39,689 nucleotides of DNA from assembly GCA_017549815.1 (NCBI GenBank), contig JAFYNH010000053.1:1-39689 (forward strand), written 5' to 3'. Each line of letters opens with the position of its first letter. The first letter of the stretch is position 1. This document shows, piece after piece, positions 16,709 to 24,253 of the stretch. The position numbers and the translations under genes were made by a program. The notes beneath the pieces are model-generated. The model searched no databases, had not been told where the DNA came from, and worked only from the letters and a program-made list of their open reading frames with translations. The stretch comes from Selenomonadaceae bacterium. Its GTDB lineage: Bacteria; Bacillota; Negativicutes; Selenomonadales; Selenomonadaceae.

Positions 16709-17275
16709 ATGATAAAAAAAATTTTGTTAGCACTCTTTGCAGTGGTCGTACTGGCGATGATTTTCGGCACGGAAGACGACCATAACCACTTGACTTGCGT
16801 TAATGAAATTTCTGACGGAGGAGTTGCGCAGGCGTCGAACATTGAAAAAAATATCCCGAACTTCACGGCTAAAACAATCGACGGCGAAACTGTCACGAAC
16901 CAAATTTTTACGTTGAAGAAAATTACTGTCGTGAATATTTGGGGAACGTTCTGCCCGCCGTGTATTGAAGAAATGCCCGAACTCGGCGAAATGGCTCGCA
17001 CTCTGCCCACCGACGCGCAGATTATCGGGATTGTTTGCGACGCCTCCGAAGATTCCGCTCAACAAATTAACAAGGCAAGGCAGATAACCCAAGAGGCTCG
17101 CGCAAATTTCGTGAACATTGTCCCCGACGCGCAACTTATAAAATTTATGGAGAGTATCGAGGCTGTGCCGACAACGATTTTCGTAAACAGCAGGGGCGAA
17201 ATTGTCGGCGAAATGATTATCGGCGCGGACGTTGAGGGCTACAAAGATGAGCTTAAAAAACTTCTCAAGAATTAG
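16709..17275 (+). CDS. TlpA/ResA-like thiol-disulfide oxidoreductase
   Basis: Membrane-anchored thioredoxin-fold protein of 188 residues that reduces or exchanges disulfides outside the cytoplasm. Residues 2-20 are an uncleaved-type signal anchor (KKILLALFAVVVLAMIFG). The thioredoxin domain starts with IPNFTAKTIDGETV and carries the active site WGTFCPPC; VPTTIFVN supplies the cis-proline. The ATG at 16709 is preceded by AAGGTGA; two upstream in-frame starts are too close to that site. The next gene starts inside its end (29-base overlap). Together with the CXXC peptide and the membrane ferredoxin it forms a three-gene redox operon, so electrons may reach its active-site cysteines from the ferredoxin protein; this link is inference. 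Confidence 0.88.
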   Translation: MIKKILLALFAVVVLAMIFGTEDDHNHLTCVNEISDGGVAQASNIEKNIPNFTAKTIDGETVTNQIFTLKKITVVNIWGTFCPPCIEEMPELGEMARTLPTDAQIIGIVCDASEDSAQQINKARQITQEARANFVNIVPDAQLIKFMESIEAVPTTIFVNSRGEIVGEMIIGADVEGYKDELKKLLKN

Positions 17276-17393
17276 GCTGATAATTTTTTTAGCGGGCGCG
17301 GCGATGATTTGGTTTGGAATTGAGCGCGGAGAATTGCCGATGATTTTTAATAAGGCGACGCGGATTTGTCTTGAATGTATTGGGCTGGGCTGA
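17247..17393 (+). CDS. CD1871A-family CXXC motif peptide
   Basis: A 48-residue membrane peptide. It has an N-terminal hydrophobic helix (LIIFLAGAAMIWFGIERGE) and a C-terminal CXXC in RICLECIGLG, the arrangement of the CD1871A family, which is often found beside 4Fe-4S membrane proteins and TlpA-like genes. The function of the family is not established. The start overlaps the TlpA-like gene by 29 bases in another frame, and its TGA overlaps the ATG of the ferredoxin gene, so all three genes are coupled. The CXXC could hand electrons between the ferredoxin protein and the thioredoxin-like protein; this is inference. Confidence 0.8.
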   Translation: MSLKNFSRIRLIIFLAGAAMIWFGIERGELPMIFNKATRICLECIGLG

Positions 17394-18178
17394 TGAAACG
17401 GCGATTGATTCAGCTTGCGGCGACGATTTTGACTAATCCTCATGCGGCGAATTTTTTAAGCGGCAAACTTTATCGCGGCGACTTGAAAAATTTCTGTGCG
17501 CCCGGATTGAATTGTTGGTCGTGTCCTGCGGCGACGTTAAGTTGTCCGATTGGAGCCTTGCAAGCGGTCGGCGGCGCGGGCGGTAAATTCGGCTTTTATG
17601 CGGCGGGTTTCATAATTTTAATCGGGTTGTTACTCGGACGAGCCGTCTGCGGATTCTTATGTCCGTTCGGCTTGATTCAAGAACTCCTGAATAAAATCCC
17701 GTCGCCTAAATTTTTTTTGCCGCGCAGATTGACTTACGTAAAATATTTTTTGCTGATAATGTTCGTGCTGATTCTTCCCGTCGCAACCAAATTCGGCGAG
17801 CCAACGTTTTGCGAATACATTTGCCCCGCAGGAACTTTGGAGGCGGGTTTACCACTAATTGCCACTCATGAAGAATTTCACCGCGTCTTAGGGAAATTAT
17901 TCGCGCTGAAAATTTTTATCCTGTTCGCCGTGATTATCGGTTGCGTTCTTATACACAGATTTTTTTGCCGCGTAATGTGTCCACTCGGCGCGATTTACGG
18001 CTTGTTGAATAAGTACAGTTTCTATCAGCTAACCTGCGCGGCGGATAAGTGCATTAATTGCGGGCGTTGTAAAAAGATTTGTCCGCTCGACCTCGACCCG
18101 ACTAAGGAGCTTAAATCCGCTGAATGCGTCCGTTGCAAACGTTGCGTCGAAGCTTGTCCTGTGAAAGCCATTGATTAA
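17393..18178 (+). CDS. Membrane 4Fe-4S protein, NapH/CcoG-like
   Basis: A polytopic membrane iron-sulfur protein of 261 residues. It has the repeated CxxxCP motifs of this family (CGFLCPFG, CEYICPAG, CRVMCPLG), about four hydrophobic segments (for example FYAAGFIILIGLLLG and IFILFAVIIGCVLI), and two C-terminal ferredoxin motifs, CINCGRCKKICPLD and CVRCKRCVEACP. An additional CWSCPAATLSCP motif lies near residue 45. Such proteins carry electrons across the membrane. The ATG overlaps the TGA of the CXXC peptide (TGATG). It ends the operon; 28 bases later the MarR promoter begins. NapH proper can be excluded because no nap genes are near, so the electron acceptor is more likely the co-encoded thioredoxin-like protein. 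Confidence 0.85.
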   Translation: MKRRLIQLAATILTNPHAANFLSGKLYRGDLKNFCAPGLNCWSCPAATLSCPIGALQAVGGAGGKFGFYAAGFIILIGLLLGRAVCGFLCPFGLIQELLNKIPSPKFFLPRRLTYVKYFLLIMFVLILPVATKFGEPTFCEYICPAGTLEAGLPLIATHEEFHRVLGKLFALKIFILFAVIIGCVLIHRFFCRVMCPLGAIYGLLNKYSFYQLTCAADKCINCGRCKKICPLDLDPTKELKSAECVRCKRCVEACPVKAID

Positions 18179-18206
18179 AATTTTGATTAAAAATGGCTTG
18201 AATATA

Positions 18207-18253
18207 TTGACGATTATTAAGGTACCGTTTATCATTATGTTACACGGTACCTT
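18207..18253 (+). promoter_or_regulatory. MarR promoter with overlapping palindromic operator
   Basis: TTGACG (18207-18212), 17 bases, TATCAT (18230-18235). Perfect inverted arms AAGGTACCGT (18219-18228) and ACGGTACCTT (18244-18253) lie in the spacer and just after the -10, 25 bases centre to centre. Each arm contains the palindrome GGTACC. The placement fits autorepression by the following MarR protein. A weak terminator for the ferredoxin gene is the alternative reading. Confidence 0.6.
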
Positions 18254-18276
18254 TAATTTTCGGGGAGGGGTAAATA

Positions 18277-18762
18277 ATGGAGAGCAAAAAAACTCTGACA
18301 AAGAGTTTGCTGGAAATGTATCATCTTTTGCACCGCTATCACATGATGTGGTACGGGAAAAATTTCGGCGGACTCGACCCGTGGCAGGGACAAGGTCGTA
18401 TTCTTTCGGCATTGCGGCGTATGCACAGTATAACGCAAAAGGAACTTGGCTTTATCTTGGATTTGCGTCCGCAGTCGTTAGGCGAACTCTTGCAGAAGCT
18501 GGAAATGAACGGCTACATAATTCGTTATCGCTCCAAAGAAGATAAGCGGGCAATGGTTGTTGAGCTGACGGAAAAGGGCGAGACTTTCCAAGTGCAAAAG
18601 CCCGATTACGACGAATTGTTTATTGAACTTTCCAGACAAGAGCGCAAGGAATTGCAAGCCGCGCTTGATAAAATTTCTGTGCAGTTGCGGGATTGGATTA
18701 ACAATGAATTGGAAGACTCGGATTATTACGAAGGGCAAAATTACCCGACGTTCAGATTGTAG
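18277..18762 (+). CDS. MarR-family transcriptional regulator
   Basis: A 161-residue winged-helix regulator. The core is MHSITQKELGFILDLRPQSLGELLQKLEMNGYIIRYRSKEDKRAMVVELTEKG in parts: a helix-turn-helix around LGFILDLRPQSLGELL and the wing motif SKEDKRAMVVELT, typical of MarR. N- and C-terminal helices would form the dimer interface. The ATG follows GGGGAGGGG. It lies 28 bases upstream of an ABC exporter on the same strand, so it very likely controls that exporter and itself through the palindrome in its promoter. The ligand cannot be read from sequence; MarR-exporter pairs often respond to toxic small molecules. Confidence 0.88.
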   Translation: MESKKTLTKSLLEMYHLLHRYHMMWYGKNFGGLDPWQGQGRILSALRRMHSITQKELGFILDLRPQSLGELLQKLEMNGYIIRYRSKEDKRAMVVELTEKGETFQVQKPDYDELFIELSRQERKELQAALDKISVQLRDWINNELEDSDYYEGQNYPTFRL

Positions 18763-18790
18763 CAGAACTTTTTAACAAGGAGGATTTTCA

Positions 18791-20518
18791 ATGCTTAAGG
18801 ATAAGCTGAAATTTTTCGCAGAGAGTTATTCGGCTCACAAGAAAGCGTTTTCGTTCGTAGTAATCGGCTCGCTTATCGGCGCAGGGCTGGGACTGCTTGC
18901 GCCAATGCTGATTCGCCATGTCATGGACGAACTTTTACCGCACGGAATCTCAACCGAAATGATTTTAACGTCGGGCGCGTTATTGACGATTTACGCGACG
19001 AATTATTTCTTGAATTACAAAGTCGAAGTCGTCGGGCGCGGCATGGGCGCAAAAATCGAATTCACAATGCGCGAAAAACTCTTCCGCCACTTGCTGAGAA
19101 TGGGCTATTCGTTCTATGACAACGCGCAGAGCGGACAACTTTTATCGCGTCTCGTCAATGACATTTCAGAAGTCGGCGGGCTAATGTTCGCAATCCCTCA
19201 TTTGTTCGTAACTTGCTCAATAACAATGCTCGGCTCGGTCGCGTTGCTGTTTTATCTGAATTGGAAACTGGCAATCATCGTTACGGCGTTGCTTATTTTC
19301 AAAACCTGCACGACGATTAAACTCAACGGCGATATGAAAAAAATGTTCATGAAGGCTCGCGAAAATACGGGCGATTTAAGCGGACAAATTTCCGAGAGTT
19401 TGCAGGGCATTAGGCTTGTAAAAATTTTCAGCAACGAAAATAAAGAACTCGATAAAATGCTCCGCGCAGGCGAAAATCTTTTATCGGTTCAGAAAAATTC
19501 TTTTAAAAAGGTCGGCAAACTGCACGGCGGCGTTGATTTTTTCGCTAACGTCATGAATTTAACGATAATCGTTTTGGGCGGCGCGTTAATCAGTTTGGGG
19601 CAAATGACAATCAGCGATTTAGTTGCTTTCTTGCTTTATATGATGATGTGCATGCACCCCGTATTTCAGCTGATGATGTTGACGGAAGTTTATCAACGCG
19701 GCATGGCGGGCGTCGAACGTTATCGCGAACTGATGAATCTGCCCGAATCTGACGAACTCTCCGCCGAGCGTATTGAAAAAATCGAAGGCACTTCGCAGGA
19801 AATTGAATTTTCGCACGTGAATTTTGGCTACGAGAATAACGCGCCGATTTTCAACGATTTTAATTTAAGCATAGCGGCGGGCGAACACGTCGGAATTGTC
19901 GGCATGACGGGCGGCGGCAAAACTACGCTTTGCGAACTGCTTTTGGGAATGTACGACCTTAACGGCGGGAAAATTTCAATCAACGGGCGCGATATTAAGA
20001 CTGTTAAGACGGACAGCCTGCGCAAGGAAGTCGGCATGATTCAGCAAGATACTTTCCTGTTTTCGGCGAGCGTCAAGGAAAATATAGCTTATGGGCGCGA
20101 AGACGCTACTGACGAAGAGATTATGGAGGCGGCGCGACTTGCTGAGGCGCATGAATTTATTTCTGCATTGCCGAACGGCTACGACACCTTTATTGGCGAA
20201 CGCGGCGTTAAACTCAGCGGCGGACAAAAACAACGTCTGGCGATTGCAAGAATGTTCCTGCGCGATCCGAAGATATTAATTTTGGACGAGGCGACTTCCG
20301 CGCTTGATAACGAAACCGAACGTCAAATTCAGAAGGCTATGCAGAAACTTTCCGAAAATCGCACGACGATAACGGTAGCGCACCGCTTGGCGACTGTTCG
20401 CAACTCGAATAGAATTCTTGTCCTTGAGCACGGCAATATTACGGAGGAAGGCACGCACGAAGATTTAATGGAGCGGCACGGCGTTTACTACAATCTTTCT
20501 ACCAATGTTGCGGCTTGA
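18791..20518 (+). CDS. ABC multidrug-type exporter (half transporter)
   Basis: A 575-residue ABC exporter with fused membrane and ATPase domains, working as a dimer in the inner membrane. About six membrane helices lie in residues 20-300. The ATPase domain carries Walker A GMTGGGKTT, Q-loop MIQQDTFLFS, signature LSGGQKQR, Walker B ILILDEATSALD and the H-loop TVAHRL. Length and layout match MsbA/BmrA-like exporters. The ATG has AAGGAGG upstream. It is co-transcribed with the MarR regulator. The substrate is unknown; lipid flipping and drug export are both possible. It ends 60 bases before the convergent pgeF gene. Confidence 0.9.
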   Translation: MLKDKLKFFAESYSAHKKAFSFVVIGSLIGAGLGLLAPMLIRHVMDELLPHGISTEMILTSGALLTIYATNYFLNYKVEVVGRGMGAKIEFTMREKLFRHLLRMGYSFYDNAQSGQLLSRLVNDISEVGGLMFAIPHLFVTCSITMLGSVALLFYLNWKLAIIVTALLIFKTCTTIKLNGDMKKMFMKARENTGDLSGQISESLQGIRLVKIFSNENKELDKMLRAGENLLSVQKNSFKKVGKLHGGVDFFANVMNLTIIVLGGALISLGQMTISDLVAFLLYMMMCMHPVFQLMMLTEVYQRGMAGVERYRELMNLPESDELSAERIEKIEGTSQEIEFSHVNFGYENNAPIFNDFNLSIAAGEHVGIVGMTGGGKTTLCELLLGMYDLNGGKISINGRDIKTVKTDSLRKEVGMIQQDTFLFSASVKENIAYGREDATDEEIMEAARLAEAHEFISALPNGYDTFIGERGVKLSGGQKQRLAIARMFLRDPKILILDEATSALDNETERQIQKAMQKLSENRTTITVAHRLATVRNSNRILVLEHGNITEEGTHEDLMERHGVYYNLSTNVAA

Positions 20519-20538
20519 AAAAATAGACCTTTTTACAT

Positions 20539-20565
20539 AAAAAAAGGCGCGGTATTTCCCGCACC
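20539..20565 (-). terminator. Terminator of pgeF
   Basis: On the minus strand GGTGCGG, loop, CCGCGCC (one G-T pair) is followed by seven T. It lies 12 bases after the pgeF stop and could also slow transcription from the convergent exporter. Confidence 0.75.
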
Positions 20566-20577
20566 AAAGTAAAATTT

Positions 20578-21411
20578 TTATGTCAAATTTTTTAAGGCGA
20601 TAAGAGCCGCAATACGCCCCGTTCGGTCTAAGCCTTTTTTCTGCGCGGCTCGGTAGGAAAAATACCAAGAACTTTCGCAACAAGTACATTTGCCCGCAAT
20701 GTCGATATTTTCTTCGGGCATGCCAACTTCAAGCAACTGAATTACATTTGCCCGCCATAAATCTAAAAAAATCTTCCCGTCGCGCTCAATCAGCAATTCA
20801 TTATGATTAGGAAATGCTTTTTGGCATTTTTTTTTGACTTCATCGCCGACTTCATAGCAACACGACCCGATTGACGGTGCGATACCGATTAAACACTTTT
20901 CAGGCTCAGTTCCGAACTCATTTTGCATTTTCAAAAGGGTTTTGGCGGCAATTTTCTTTAAAGTGCCCTTCCAACCGCCATGCGCTAAGCCGATCGCGCA
21001 GTTTTCAACGTCGACAAAAAAAATCGGGACACAATCGGCAAAACATAGCATAAGCGGCAAATTTGGAGTATTTGTTATCAAAGAATCGGTTTCGGATATT
21101 GAATCGGCGTAATTTACACAGCCGCAACCGCGATAATTTTCATCGACGCGAAAAATATTATCTCCGTGAACTTGATTAGGCGTAACTATATCGGAAAGCT
21201 CAAAACCCAACGATTTAACGAACTTTTTTCTATTAAAAAGAACGTCTTTAGGGTCGTCGCCGACGTGGAGCGCAAGATTTAAACTATCGAAAGGCGGCTT
21301 ACTGACTCCGCCAAACCGCGTTGAAACGGCATGTGTTACTAAATCTTCAGGGAACGTCGAGAATTTCCCATGCCAAAGATTATTTTCAGTACGTCTTAAA
21401 AAATAACTCAT
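20578..21411 (-). CDS. pgeF: PgeF/YlmD-type multicopper-like polyphenol oxidase family protein
   Basis: A 277-residue protein of the YfiH/YlmD laccase-domain family, shown in other bacteria to act on purine nucleosides or, as PgeF, to edit peptidoglycan precursors. Conserved parts are STRFGGVS with FDSLNL, TPNQVHG, CFADCVPIFF, LAHGGWKGT, GIAPSIGSCCYEVG and, at the end, DRTGRIAALI; the His and Cys residues in these motifs bind metal. The ATG at 21411 follows GGAGGA and fits the family start; a longer frame to 21504 runs into an intergenic palindrome cluster and is rejected. It is separated from the preceding gene by that cluster (21446-21554). Confidence 0.88.
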   Translation of the reverse strand: MSYFLRRTENNLWHGKFSTFPEDLVTHAVSTRFGGVSKPPFDSLNLALHVGDDPKDVLFNRKKFVKSLGFELSDIVTPNQVHGDNIFRVDENYRGCGCVNYADSISETDSLITNTPNLPLMLCFADCVPIFFVDVENCAIGLAHGGWKGTLKKIAAKTLLKMQNEFGTEPEKCLIGIAPSIGSCCYEVGDEVKKKCQKAFPNHNELLIERDGKIFLDLWRANVIQLLEVGMPEENIDIAGKCTCCESSWYFSYRAAQKKGLDRTGRIAALIALKNLT

Positions 21412-21445
21412 AAAAGTTTCCTCCAAAATAAATTTAGTCGCAACA

Positions 21446-21554
21446 CGGCGCACATGGACGTGCGCCGCCGGCAATAGAAACATGGATGTTTCTTTGCCGG
21501 TCATACGCCCTTTTCTTTTGCATACTTTTCTTTTGGGCGCAACAAAAGAAAAGT
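21446..21554. repeat. Cluster of three strong palindromes (repeat element)
   Basis: Three adjacent inverted repeats: CGGCGCAC/GTGCGCCG with a 6-base loop (21446-21467); a nested hairpin CCGGCAA/TTGCCGG enclosing AGAAACAT/ATGTTTCT with a 2-base loop (21468-21500); and ACTTTTCTTTT/AAAAGAAAAGT with a 9-base loop (21524-21554). It fills almost the whole gap between the 391-residue gene and pgeF. It looks like a REP-type or palindromic mobile element and may also act as a terminator on the minus strand. Confidence 0.65.
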
Positions 21555-21566
21555 TGAAAACCCACG

Positions 21567-22742
21567 CTACGGAAGTTCGGGCAATTTACGCGCAACCGCC
21601 GAATTGTGAACAATTTCTTCTGCGCGTTGGTCAAATATCATCTCCTGCTTATGCAAACTCGCCGCCGTATCCAAGTCCGCCGCGCTGTTTTCCGTTATCC
21701 CCTTGATATACGACCGCCAAGCCAAAATCGTTACCCGCGTCGACTCTTGCCGTAAGCTCGCTAAAAATTGTGCGCCCTGCGGTATCGGAACTTGATTTAA
21801 TTCGTCCTGCCGCTCTTCCAGCGTGGGAATCACTGTGTTTTTAATAAAATCCGCAACTTCCGTGCGCTGATTCGTCGTCATTATCCCGCTCGGCGATTTT
21901 TGCAACGTGATAAAAACGTCCTGTTCTTCCTCAAAAATCCCATTGTAATGAGAGACAATCTCCGCCGTGTTGTCTATGTACTCCGCCAAATTCTGTCGCA
22001 AAATCGGCGAAACCGTATCTAAATAGCCACGATAGTTATCTACGCTGACAATCTTCCAATCGCTCCCACCCAAATTAAAACTCAAGCCCGGAAATTTGAA
22101 CTTGCGCCCGAAAATTTCAAACTCCTTGCCGCCAATGTTAAAGCTGTCGTTCGCCAAGTCCTTAATCGTAACCTTCAACACGAACGGAACTTGCGAATAT
22201 TCCTCGACAATGCTAAAAGTCGCCGTCGCCTCCTCGTCTTGAATCTCAACTTCTTCAAGCTCCAAAAACGACGTATGCCGAATCAAACTTCGATCAAGTA
22301 AAATGTCATAGTCAACGCCAAGTTGCCGCCCCTTTAAAATTTCGCCCGGCAAAGTCCATTCGCCCGTGTCAAGGTAAGTGTTGATAACTTTAACCGCGCC
22401 TTTGCACATTTGCCGCCTAATCAACACATAAAAATTTTCAAAAAGACTCCGCTCACGGTCGGAAAGTTGCGTGTCATATTTAAAAAGGTCGCTCGTCAAA
22501 TCGTCGTAAGCCTTCAACGTAACCGAATTCAAATCAACATGCCGCCGAAATGTATTCGCGTCGCCCTCCTTAAACGCCGTAACCATTTCGCGCATCGCAT
22601 ATTCGGGCGTCTTCGTGTAGACAAAGAAATAGAAAAATATCCCGCCGAATATCATCAGGAAACAAAATATAACAAATAATCGCTCGCGCTCGCGACGTTT
22701 GCGCCTTTCGCTGAGTCGTCTCCTCCAAGTATAATCGTCCAT
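21567..22742 (-). CDS. Membrane-anchored protein of unknown function
   Basis: A 391-residue protein that I do not recognise with certainty. A basic N-terminus (WRRRLSERRKRRERER) precedes one membrane helix at about residues 22-42 (LFVIFCFLMIFGGIFFYFF), so the rest should be outside the cytoplasm. Residues 48-80 (TPEYAMREMVTAFKEGDANTF) resemble the start of DUF2939-like domains. A beta-rich middle (ATATFSIVEEYSQVPFVLKV) and a helical end follow. The ATG follows AGGGG, 2 bases after the surE stop, so it is co-transcribed with surE. A role in the envelope is likely from topology only. Confidence 0.8.
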   Translation of the reverse strand: MDDYTWRRRLSERRKRRERERLFVIFCFLMIFGGIFFYFFVYTKTPEYAMREMVTAFKEGDANTFRRHVDLNSVTLKAYDDLTSDLFKYDTQLSDRERSLFENFYVLIRRQMCKGAVKVINTYLDTGEWTLPGEILKGRQLGVDYDILLDRSLIRHTSFLELEEVEIQDEEATATFSIVEEYSQVPFVLKVTIKDLANDSFNIGGKEFEIFGRKFKFPGLSFNLGGSDWKIVSVDNYRGYLDTVSPILRQNLAEYIDNTAEIVSHYNGIFEEEQDVFITLQKSPSGIMTTNQRTEVADFIKNTVIPTLEERQDELNQVPIPQGAQFLASLRQESTRVTILAWRSYIKGITENSAADLDTAASLHKQEMIFDQRAEEIVHNSAVARKLPELP

Positions 22743-22744
22743 TT

Positions 22745-23500
22745 TTAACCCCTAAAAATCTTGCGAAGTTCAATAATCGCGTCGTAGTCAGCAGTATCGG
22801 CATGAAGCGGCGTCACAGCAACATAGCCCAGATTAACCGCGTGAATATCAGTGCCCTCGCCCGCGTCCAAGTCGTAAATCGTCCCACCAATTCGGAAATA
22901 GGCGCGTCCTTCGTCGTCAGTGCGTCGCGCAAAGGCGTTAATGTAGTCGCGCTGTCCAAGACGAGTGCTCACGAATTCGGCTTTATCTGCGCGGAATTTT
23001 TTAGGAAAATTAACATTGTGCAGGAACGGTTCGCTCTTAACGCTCAAAATTTTTTCCAGATAATCAATCGTCGCCCGCGCAGTTTCGTCAAAGGAAATTT
23101 CGGAATTTTTATCGCGAGAAACCGCCAATGACGGAATCGCATGAAGAAAACCCTCCAAAGCCGCGCCGACTGTCCCCGAATAAAGTACATCGGTTGCAAG
23201 GTTCGCGCCGTCATTTATGCCCGAAATCAGCGCGTCGAAGTGCTTGCCGTCATTCATACCCTCCAAATAAATTTTAACACAATCGGTCGGCGTCCCATCG
23301 AAAGCCCACGCCTCAAAGTCGTCATTGTCTACGCGCTTATATTCAATCTCGCGCAGGACGCTAAGCGCATGAGACATTCCGCTTTGCTGATTCAACGGCG
23401 CGGCTATCGTCACTTCATGCCCGCGAACTTTTAACGCATTCGCTAAAGACCAAAGCCCCGCGCCCTTTATCCCGTCGTCATTCGTTAATAAAACTTTCAA
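22745..23500 (-). CDS. surE: 5'/3'-nucleotidase SurE
   Basis: Metal-dependent nucleoside monophosphate phosphatase of 251 residues. Metal ligands are visible in LLTNDDGI (two Asp), the Ser of QQSGMSHAL and the Asn of SGINDGANLATDVLYSGTVG; all are typical SurE blocks. The likely start is a TTG giving the canonical (M)KVLLTNDDGI beginning, preceded by GGGGTGA; a longer frame to 23557 extends past the expected N-terminus into the divergent promoter region of the pagL-like gene. It forms a two-gene operon with the membrane-anchored unknown gene. Confidence 0.9.
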   Translation of the reverse strand: MKVLLTNDDGIKGAGLWSLANALKVRGHEVTIAAPLNQQSGMSHALSVLREIEYKRVDNDDFEAWAFDGTPTDCVKIYLEGMNDGKHFDALISGINDGANLATDVLYSGTVGAALEGFLHAIPSLAVSRDKNSEISFDETARATIDYLEKILSVKSEPFLHNVNFPKKFRADKAEFVSTRLGQRDYINAFARRTDDEGRAYFRIGGTIYDLDAGEGTDIHAVNLGYVAVTPLHADTADYDAIIELRKIFRG

Positions 23501-23538
23501 AAATATCACCCCGTAAAGTCGCCTTGCTAAAAAATTTT

Positions 23539-23547
23539 TGCTATGAT
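23539..23547 (+). promoter_or_regulatory. Extended -10 promoter of the PagL-like gene
   Basis: TGCTATGAT (TG, one base, TATGAT), 36 bases before the start codon. No good -35 is seen. It lies in the gap between the divergent surE and pagL-like genes. Confidence 0.45.
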
Positions 23548-23582
23548 AAATTGTCAAAAAAATCTAAAGGAGACAGCGACTT

Positions 23583-24179
23583 ATGAAAAAATTTTTGTCA
23601 ATATTTGCGATTTGTCTTGTATCTGGCGGCATTGCCAACGCCGAAGAAATTCCCGCGCCCGAAAAAATTTCCGATAAGAAAATCTTTGAAGACGGTAACG
23701 AAATTCAGTTTGAATATTTGGAAGGCAGGCGATTTTCTCAACGCAACGTCAACAACTACAATGTCCACTTTTTCGAGAAAGTTACTGACAGCGGCGCGAT
23801 GAGTTATTGGCGCGGGCTGACTTTTACGCGAGCACTCGGCTACACTAATCCGCGTAAAGATGGCGGCGTTCATCATGACAGTCAAGGCGTCGGGCTTGGT
23901 CCTGCATTTATGTTGCGCTGGGATAAACAGGCGTCGGGCAAACTCCATGCCTCGATAGATTTCAGCGGCTCTCTCATGATTTATAACAAAGCTCACCCCT
24001 ATGACGGTCGCGCCTACGGATTTTTATGGCGGCTCGGTCCTCGTCTGACGTGGCAATTCCGCAAAGAAGATTCTTTTAGTCTCGGCTATTCGATAAGCCA
24101 TTTTTCAAACGGACTTCGCGCTCACAATCCCGGTTATAACACGCTTGGATTTTCCGTCGGCTATACACATAACTTTTAG
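23583..24179 (+). CDS. pagL: PagL-like lipid A 3-O-deacylase (acyloxyacyl hydrolase)
   Basis: Outer-membrane beta-barrel enzyme that removes an acyl chain from lipid A. The protein has 198 residues with a cleavable signal peptide ending near NAEEIPAP. The C-terminal block YSISHFSNGLRAHNPGYNTL contains the His and Ser of the PagL catalytic site (HxSN), and the protein ends in VGYTHNF, an aromatic C-terminus typical of barrel proteins. Amphipathic strands fill the middle (for example KLHASIDFSGSLMIYN). The ATG follows AAAGGAG. It is a single gene. Its TAG stop is formed by the first bases of a GGAACTAGG repeat. It implies an LPS-bearing outer membrane. Confidence 0.82.
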   Translation: MKKFLSIFAICLVSGGIANAEEIPAPEKISDKKIFEDGNEIQFEYLEGRRFSQRNVNNYNVHFFEKVTDSGAMSYWRGLTFTRALGYTNPRKDGGVHHDSQGVGLGPAFMLRWDKQASGKLHASIDFSGSLMIYNKAHPYDGRAYGFLWRLGPRLTWQFRKEDSFSLGYSISHFSNGLRAHNPGYNTLGFSVGYTHNF

Positions 24180-24253
24180 GAACTAGGATTGAGGAAATAG
24201 GAACTGGTAGGGATTAGGGAACTAGTTCCTAAAAACTAGCTCCCAGTTCCTAG
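24177..24253. repeat. GGAACTAGG-rich intergenic repeat, copy 2
   Basis: Blocks TAGGAACTAGG, GAGGAAATAGGAACT and the palindrome GGAACTAGTTCC, then AACTAGCTCCCAGTTCCTAG on the opposite orientation. It is related to copy 1 at 16555-16645. It supplies the TAG stop of the pagL-like gene on one side and the last codons and TAG stop of ftsY on the other, and can fold into a hairpin between the convergent genes. Confidence 0.6.

Noticed and set aside
16727..17443. 238-residue minus-strand frame opposite the TlpA-like gene
   Set aside because: It spans three well-supported genes on the other strand and lacks a ribosome site.
21446..21554. Insertion sequence
   Set aside because: There are palindromes but no transposase frame and no flanking target duplication that I can see.
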